Part shown: positions 58,587 to 64,000 of the stretch, piece after piece | Layout of the letters: every line of letters starts with the position of its first letter | How positions within the stretch are numbered: the stretch's first letter is position 1 | Assembly (NCBI RefSeq): GCF_937616625.2 | Contig: NC_065572.1 | Span: 71,670,653-71,734,652 of the forward strand | Origin: Mercurialis annua | Taxonomy: Eukaryota; Streptophyta; Magnoliopsida; Malpighiales; Euphorbiaceae | DNA: 64,000 nucleotides | Direction of reading: 5' to 3' | Made by a program: the position numbers and the translations under genes | The notes under the pieces: model-generated | Databases searched by the model: none | Seen by the model: the letters and a program-made list of their open reading frames with translations, nothing else | Told to the model about the DNA's origin: nothing

Positions 58587-59385
58587 CCACGCCTCATTAT
58601 TCTGACATACTATAGCCTAGTGTCTCTGGCAAATCAAGAAAAAATTGGCACTAAAACTAGGAATAACATTGCAAGTTGTAATTCCACTACTTTTAATTTC
58701 TAATTCACGAGGCGCTATAAGCCAGTATAAGGTCTAGATAGGTGCTTCTTCACTAGCTTTATTTCCCAGTTAAACTCTTTCAAACAAGCTACATAAACTG
58801 CCCAAATTGTTTCATGATAGAAAAGCAATTCTACTAATGGAAGCTGAAGTTAAGATGCGGAACCCTCCAAATCAGACTTCCTATTTGCCCCTTCATAAGT
58901 GGCACGAACACTCTACCCACTTAACGTTTCATGTTTTGCAAATCATGTCGAAAACTTGGCATTTTGTACACGAAACTTCATTTAACATAGGAAACCTTAG
59001 AATAAGTACTGTTTCGCCGTGTCCGTGCTACAATATATTTACACCAAATAGGCAATTAACAGTTTGATACATCTCTATGAGTGGAAGCTCAACATCTAGT
59101 GTTAAGTTAAGCAAACCACGCCTCATCACTCTTACAGAATACAACCTATTGAATTTAACAAATCAAGACAAAACGGATCCAACCGCTGTCAATTTCTAGT
59201 TCACGAGGCATTTTAATCTCTAGATAGGTGCTTCCTCTTTAGCTACATTTCCTAGTTGAACTGTTTGGACAAGCTACACAAAATTTCCAAATCGATTCAT
59301 CATAGAAAAGCCATTCTACATGTGCAAATAAAGTTAAGAGGCAGAACCCTACAAATTAGATTTCCTATTTGCCTCTTCACAATAA
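58587..59385 (+). repeat. Degenerate tandem duplication, about 529-bp spacing
   Basis: The segments starting at 58587 and 59116 share in order CCACGCCTCAT, AAATCAAGA, TTCACGAGGC, CTAGATAGGTGCTTC, CAAGCTACA, ATAGAAAAGC and CAGACTTCCTATTTGCC or close variants. The second copy is shorter. They lie downstream of the DUF4535 gene and are non-coding. Confidence 0.75.
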
Positions 59386-59687
59386 AATTTACTCTAATTT
59401 ACTAAACAAAGATTCTCAAATTTCTAAGCATAATTGCAGTTTAACACACAAATTAGGTCAGCTTCTATATAAACATCAACATGTAAATAACTCAACAATT
59501 CATCATTAAATCATTATATATTGCCAAAGTTAACTGCAATTCAAAATTTCAGATCAACAAGACAGTATCCTAATTACAATCAGTTCAATTTTATAATTAA
59601 CAAATCTAAATTCCTATGTATCAAATTTTTCTCATGAAATTCGTATGATCCGATCAAGAAAAGAAAATAAATAATTTAGTGAAGAAG

Positions 59688-59858
59688 CTAATCACCGTCC
59701 TTGCTTTTAGGTTTGCGATACTTCTCTTCCATAAGCTTAGCCATGAAAAGACCGGTGGAAGCGAGTTTTTTGATGTTAGGAACGTCGTAGTTTTGAGCAA
59801 TGTAAATACCGCACACTGTGCCTGCTATGAATGAGAAACTGCTCTTTATTATTCCCAT
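59688..59858 (-). CDS. STMP1-like short membrane protein (DUF4535), 56 residues
   Basis: Single exon, ATG at 59858 to TAG at 59688. The sequence starts MGIIKSSFSFIAGTVCGIYI (residues 1-20), a short hydrophobic helix with small residues. It continues AQNYDVPNIKKL (21-32) and ends in a highly basic tail (EEKYRKPKSKDGD). The motif G.YIAQNYDVPN.KKL is the hallmark of DUF4535, the family of animal STMP1, a tiny mitochondrial inner-membrane protein linked to the respiratory chain. The length fits that family (about 45-60 residues). A mitochondrial location in this plant is inferred. It stands alone, head-to-tail with nothing. Confidence 0.87.
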   Translation of the reverse strand: MGIIKSSFSFIAGTVCGIYIAQNYDVPNIKKLASTGLFMAKLMEEKYRKPKSKDGD

Positions 59859-60200
59859 CTTTGCCTTCTTCTACTGTCTAACCGATCCACCCGCCTCCGC
59901 CTGCGCCGCCGCCGGATATTGGGTCTGGTGGAAGCTTCTGGGCGCGAGAACGCAGCTAATTTAGTTTTTCTTTTTTAACCAAGCAGCTAATTTAGTTTAG
60001 AGTGTCCTGTGGTGAAAAAGATCTGGAATTGTATTTTAAATGAACTTTTTTGCATTTAAATTTCTTCGAAGATCATTCGGATTAATTGCAATTTGATAGT
60101 TTTTAATTGTTTGAATGAATTATTAAAAATGACACTATAAAATGGTCCTTCAGGACTTTGAAATCATAAGTGAGCCTTATGTAAAATTTAATTGAATTTA
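59859..60200. other. Upstream region of the DUF4535 gene
   Basis: The first 80 bp are less AT-rich (CGCCTGCGCCGCCGCCGG) and form the probable leader and promoter; the rest is AT-rich up to the MULE-like element. Confidence 0.4.
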
Positions 60201-62260
60201 GAGAAAATTAGGATAAATACTCTACTTTTGAAAATAATTTGAATTCCTACCTCATTAAGGAAAAGATAGAGAAAATATCTCACCATTTTAATATTTTTAT
60301 TTTTTTACTCTAAAACATGTTTATATTATAATTATACCTACTATTTATTAATTTTTTACTCTAAGTATATTTTCCTTATTCTAATCATGTTATAGTTGTC
60401 ATTTTTTTTAATATTTCTCTCTACTTTCCTCTCTCCTCTCTCCTCCTCCTCCTTCTCTTTTTCTTCTTCTTCTTCATCTTCTTATTCTCTGGTTCTTTTT
60501 TTCTTCTTCTTTATGTTTCTTTCCTTATTTATTTTTTTCTTTACTCCGCCGCCGTTTCTTCATTGCTCCTCCGCCGTTCTTTCATCGCTCCGCCGCCGTT
60601 CCTTCGTCGCTTCCCGTTTTTTATATTTAATTTTTAATACGATTTGTTTTAATTTTCAGATCTAATAAATTACTCTTGAATTTTCTCATTTTTTAGATCT
60701 AAAAATTTGCATTAAAAACGATTTTATGCACAAAAATAAATTTTTTGCAATAAAAAACAGTTTCTGATTATCATATGAGTATCATCATTGCATTATCATG
60801 TAAGTATCATAATACTGCAGAGAAAATTAATTTTTTTTTATTAAAAACAGACTCTGATTATCATGTTATTATCACTATATTATCATTTCGTTATCATAAC
60901 AGTGAAGGAAAAAAACAGCCTATGATTATCATGTTGTTATCGCTATATTATCATATAACAATGCAGTATGATAACTAGATGATAATGAAGTTTGATAAGG
61001 TTATGATAATTGGATGATAATGTACGTGAAAATATAATTATAAAAAGATTCATGATACCGGTGATAACCAGATGATAATTAAATAATAAAATTATAATAA
61101 TAGTATGATAATATGATACCTATATGGAAAACAATACATAAAAGTTATGATAACGAGATGATAATGTGAAGATAATAATATGATAAGGTTCTTATTGATA
61201 ATAAAATGATAATAGTATGATAATATGATACCTGCATGAAAAGAAAATACAGAAAAATTATGATAACGAGATGATAATATTCTGATACATACGATACTCA
61301 TAATGGCATGATAATAAAATGACAATGCAATATGATACATTGATAATTATATGATAAGGTGAAATTGTGATAATCATATGATAATGTAATACTGTGATAA
61401 TCATATGATAATATTATTTTGTCTAATATTATCCAGCATTATCATCACATTATCATATAATAATCTGCTATATACGAAACTGATAATGATATGATAATAA
61501 GATGTCAATGCAATATTGATAATTACATGCTAAGTTGAAGCTATGATAATCATATGATAATGTGATATAGTGATAATCATATGATAAGGTGATAATGTGA
61601 TTTTGTCTTATATTATCCACCAGTATCATCACATAATAATCTGCTATATATGATAATCAGATGACAATGCAAATGATACACTGATAATTACATGCTAAAA
61701 TGAAACTGTGATAATTATATGATAAAGTGATACAGTGATAATCATATGATAATGTGATACTGTGATTTTTTATTTAGTTCATACAATTTTTGAATATACT
61801 ATTAATATAATAAAATATTTAAATAGTAGTATATATTTTTAAATTATAAAATATTTGATAATACTGAAATAAATGAAATAAATGAAAATAAAATGTTTTA
61901 TTTATTGTTAATTTATAATAGGCATGTTTATTAATTTAAAGTATGCAGAAATAAAGAGTATCTAATTTATAAATGTTTGAAAAAAATTTGGAACAAGTAA
62001 ATAAAACAAAAGTTTGAAAAAAAAAGAAACGTCAGATATGTAAGGTATGTGGAGAGAGAGAGAAAGAGAGAAAGAGAGTGAGAAATAAATATAGTGTGTC
62101 AGAGAAGCTTATTATATAGGTAGAGTTAAATTCTAATAAATTGGACACGGAGAGTAAAAACATTAGAATGGCCAAATCATGGAGTATTTTTATTGACTTT
62201 TCTTTATTTAGGTAGGAATTCAAATTATTTTCTTTTTTTAGGTAAATACATAAATCTCTC
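60201..62260 (+). mobile_element. MULE-like TIR element, 2.06 kb, non-coding
   Basis: The left end GAGAAAATTAGG and the right end, read inversely, GAGAGATTTATG start imperfect inverted repeats. Both contain GAAAATAATTTGAATTCCTA, ending ACCT one base further on. The flanks are TTGAATTTA (60192-60200) and TTAAATTTA (62261-62269), a 9-bp repeat with one mismatch. The order inside is an AT-rich stretch, a CT-rich block (60415-60610), a short spacer also present at the left window edge, then the ATGATAAT array. No transposase is visible. Confidence 0.65.
60769..61770. repeat. ATGATAAT-type repeat array with a strand switch
   Basis: About 1 kb dominated by the hexamer TATCAT or its complement ATGATA. 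From 60769 to about 60960 the plus strand carries TTATCAT; from about 60970 onward it carries ATGATAA. Near 61350-61770 the units become more regular, for example GTGATAATCATATGATAATG, with the palindrome TTATCATATGATAA. The array can fold extensively. It has no consistent reading frame. Confidence 0.8.
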
Positions 62261-62639
62261 TTAAATTTATAATGTATTTGTAAATTTGTAAAATAAAATA
62301 TTTATTTAATTTCATATTTTGCAAAATATTTAAAGAGTAAATTAAGCATATTTTTATTCAATGTATCATATCAATTTTAATTTATGCTTAATTGTTATAT
62401 TAATTTTGATATATTTTTGTCTAATATATTTATATTGTTTTTCGTATGCTATAAATTTCAAAATTAATAATTAATTTTTACCTTCAAAATTATAATATAA
62501 ATAAATTATAATAAGTTAAATTTAATATGTATAAACTTATATCATAAGTTAAACTCGGATAATGTTAAGTAAATTCATAAAATATTTCTGTTTCTCCAAT
62601 TTAATCACTTTCTTTAAAACGTTTCAATTATGTGCAGAG

Positions 62640-63150
62640 AGTTTCATTTTTTTCTCATTTTAAATTGAAGTGTTCGTATTCGGCTTATACACGAACAAGG
62701 TGTTTATTTTTAGTTCATGTTCTTTCGAGTTTTGGACAAAGTTGTTCATGTTCTGTCATTTAAAACATATAGTATTCATGTTCGGTTTGTATTCGTTCAT
62801 TTATCTGCTAAATGAACAAGTTCGTGAACAAACTCGTGAGGTACTAAACGAGCTCGTTATGAGCTCATTCGTATAACAGATAAATGAACAAACACGAACG
62901 CTAACAAAAACAATGTAAATTTGTTGTCTTTTTCTCTTTCTTTTTTCAATCTCAAATTCATCCAAAAAAATAATAATATAATAGATGAATAAAGTATATT
63001 TAATATAAATACAACTAGTAGTTAGAGCTTTTTATCGGGCTCCTATACGAACTCGTTCACGAATTTTTAATCGAGTCCGTTCACGAACTCTGAATCGAGT
63101 CCGTTCACGAATTCTGAATCGAGTCCGTTCACGAATTCTGAATCGAGTAT
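62640..63150. repeat. GTTCGTGAAC-type dispersed repeat with 24-bp tandem units
   Basis: 62700-62900 is rich in GTTCATGTTC, GAACAAGTTCGTGAACAAAC and ACGAGCTCGTTATGAGCTC motifs. 63061-63150 contains three full and one partial 24-bp units of GAATTCTGAATCGAGTCCGT followed by TCAC. Similar TCACGAATAG/AACGAATTGTTCG motifs occur in the duplicated region at 12000-12180 and 13870-14070. Confidence 0.65.
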
Positions 63151-63342
63151 GTGCCGAACGCCGCAAGCAGCTCGGTTCATTTACGGCCCTACTAGTATTA
63201 TCAATTGTCTATATGATATCAAAAACAATAAAATTTATCTATTCTACTAATTATTTTGTAAAGAAATTATGATATCATCAACATTTAAATCCTAGTATGG
63301 ACCAATATTTTAATTGACATGTACTTCAAGTTGTTACCATTT

Positions 63343-63724
63343 GGCTTAATTATTTAAAAACCACCCATCTTAAATATTTTTTTCGATTATACCCTGATCT
63401 AGGAAAAATTTATTTATACCCTGACGTATGTGTTTATGTTTCAACTCTACCCCAAGTCACTAAATTAACCTCTTTTTATTTAAAAAAAAGCTTAAAATAG
63501 TCTTTCATTTAAAGAAAAATTTATTTCTAATTAAACTCTAATTAGTTTAGGTTAAAAATGAAGAACTATTTTAAACTTTTTTCTTAATGAAAAGAGGTTA
63601 ATTTAGTGCCTCGGGGTAGAGGTGAAACATAAATGTATACGTCAGAGTATAAATGAATTTTTTCTTAGGTCAGGGTATAAACGAAAAAAAAGTTCAAGCT
63701 GAGTGGTTTTTAAGTAATTAAGCC
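63343..63724. mobile_element. Mutator-type MITE with 9-bp TSD
   Basis: 382 bp with inverted ends GGCTTAATTATTTAAAAACC and, read inversely, GGCTTAATTACTTAAAAACC. It is flanked by the perfect 9-bp repeat TTACCATTT (63334-63342 and 63725-63733). The inverted similarity extends over most of the element. It belongs to the same family as 8339-8707. Confidence 0.85.
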
Positions 63725-63733
63725 TTACCATTT

Positions 63734-64000
63734 TTTTTGAATTTTTATTAATTGTTATGTAATCATAACCAAAGGAGGCCAACGACTAAGGAAAGGAGCA
63801 GCCCCAGCGAAATAGAATCGGGTCCAGCCAACAAGCTTGAGCTATGAAAGAGAACAACTACTTATATATATGAATTATTGAGAACGAAAGCGAGCGCATG
63901 AGAATTGAAATGAAGAGAAAGGGAGGACAGATAGGCTAGGATTAGCTGTGGCTTCTAGACGAGGAGCTGAGGATAGAGGTTTAAAGTCTTCCCTTTATGA
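63734..64000. other. Right edge of the window
   Basis: Less AT-rich than its surroundings (GGAGGCCAACGAC, AGCAGCCCCAGCG), possibly the edge of a gene or another repeat, but nothing can be identified. Confidence 0.3.

Noticed and set aside
60769..61770. Array considered as a CRISPR-like repeat/spacer structure
   Set aside because: Units are short, degenerate and have no unique spacers; the context is a eukaryotic transposon.

Overview
The window is nuclear DNA from a flowering plant, very probably a eudicot. The evidence is AT-rich intergenic DNA, genes split by short GT-AG introns, plant-specific members of known families, and many plant-type transposable elements. The species cannot be named from the sequence. 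I see no tRNA, rRNA or CRISPR locus.

Eight ordinary genes are readable with exon boundaries that keep frame: a dynein light chain-like protein (782-1331, -), a CNR6-type PLAC8 protein (2708-5170, -), the peroxisome-proliferation protein PEX11B (14408-15082, -), a LUC7-like U1 snRNP protein (16827-18634, +), Golgi tether subunit COG7 (21108-26875, -), two tandem mitochondrial small heat-shock proteins (28131-28794 and 39229-39942, +), and a glycerol-3-phosphate permease-like MFS transporter (53518-55284, +). A ninth, very short gene (59688-59858, -) encodes a 56-residue DUF4535/STMP1-like peptide. From memory, the Arabidopsis counterparts lie in two places: PLAC8, LUC7-related, COG7 and HSP23.5 around At5g514xx, and PEX11B with G3Pp1 at At3g4742x-4743x. 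The window may therefore keep an older combined gene order.

Most of the remaining DNA is mobile. 1-610 and 60201-62260 are two inverted copies of one MULE-like family; the second carries about 1 kb of ATGATAAT-type repeats. 5.2-9.4 kb holds a PIF/Harbinger-like MITE, a Stowaway-like MITE and two adjacent Mutator-type MITEs. 9412-14466 is a direct duplication that includes the 3' end of PEX11B. Its left copy has received a poly-A retroposon and a CACTA element, and the right copy preserves both empty sites. 28-41 kb is a tandem duplication of the small heat-shock locus. The upstream region of the second gene contains a 3.8-kb TIR element with a perfect 9-bp target duplication and a 4.9-kb non-coding LTR element with apparently identical LTRs. 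40952-41507 is a LINE 3' fragment. 43310-48399 is an intact Ty1/copia element with apparently identical LTRs.

The main biological interest is the heat-shock pair. The first gene has lost its best heat-shock elements, a splice donor and part of its N-terminal arm. The second keeps a good coding sequence and good heat-shock elements, but the LTR element now lies between them. All coordinates were read by hand; comparisons between copies are by eye.
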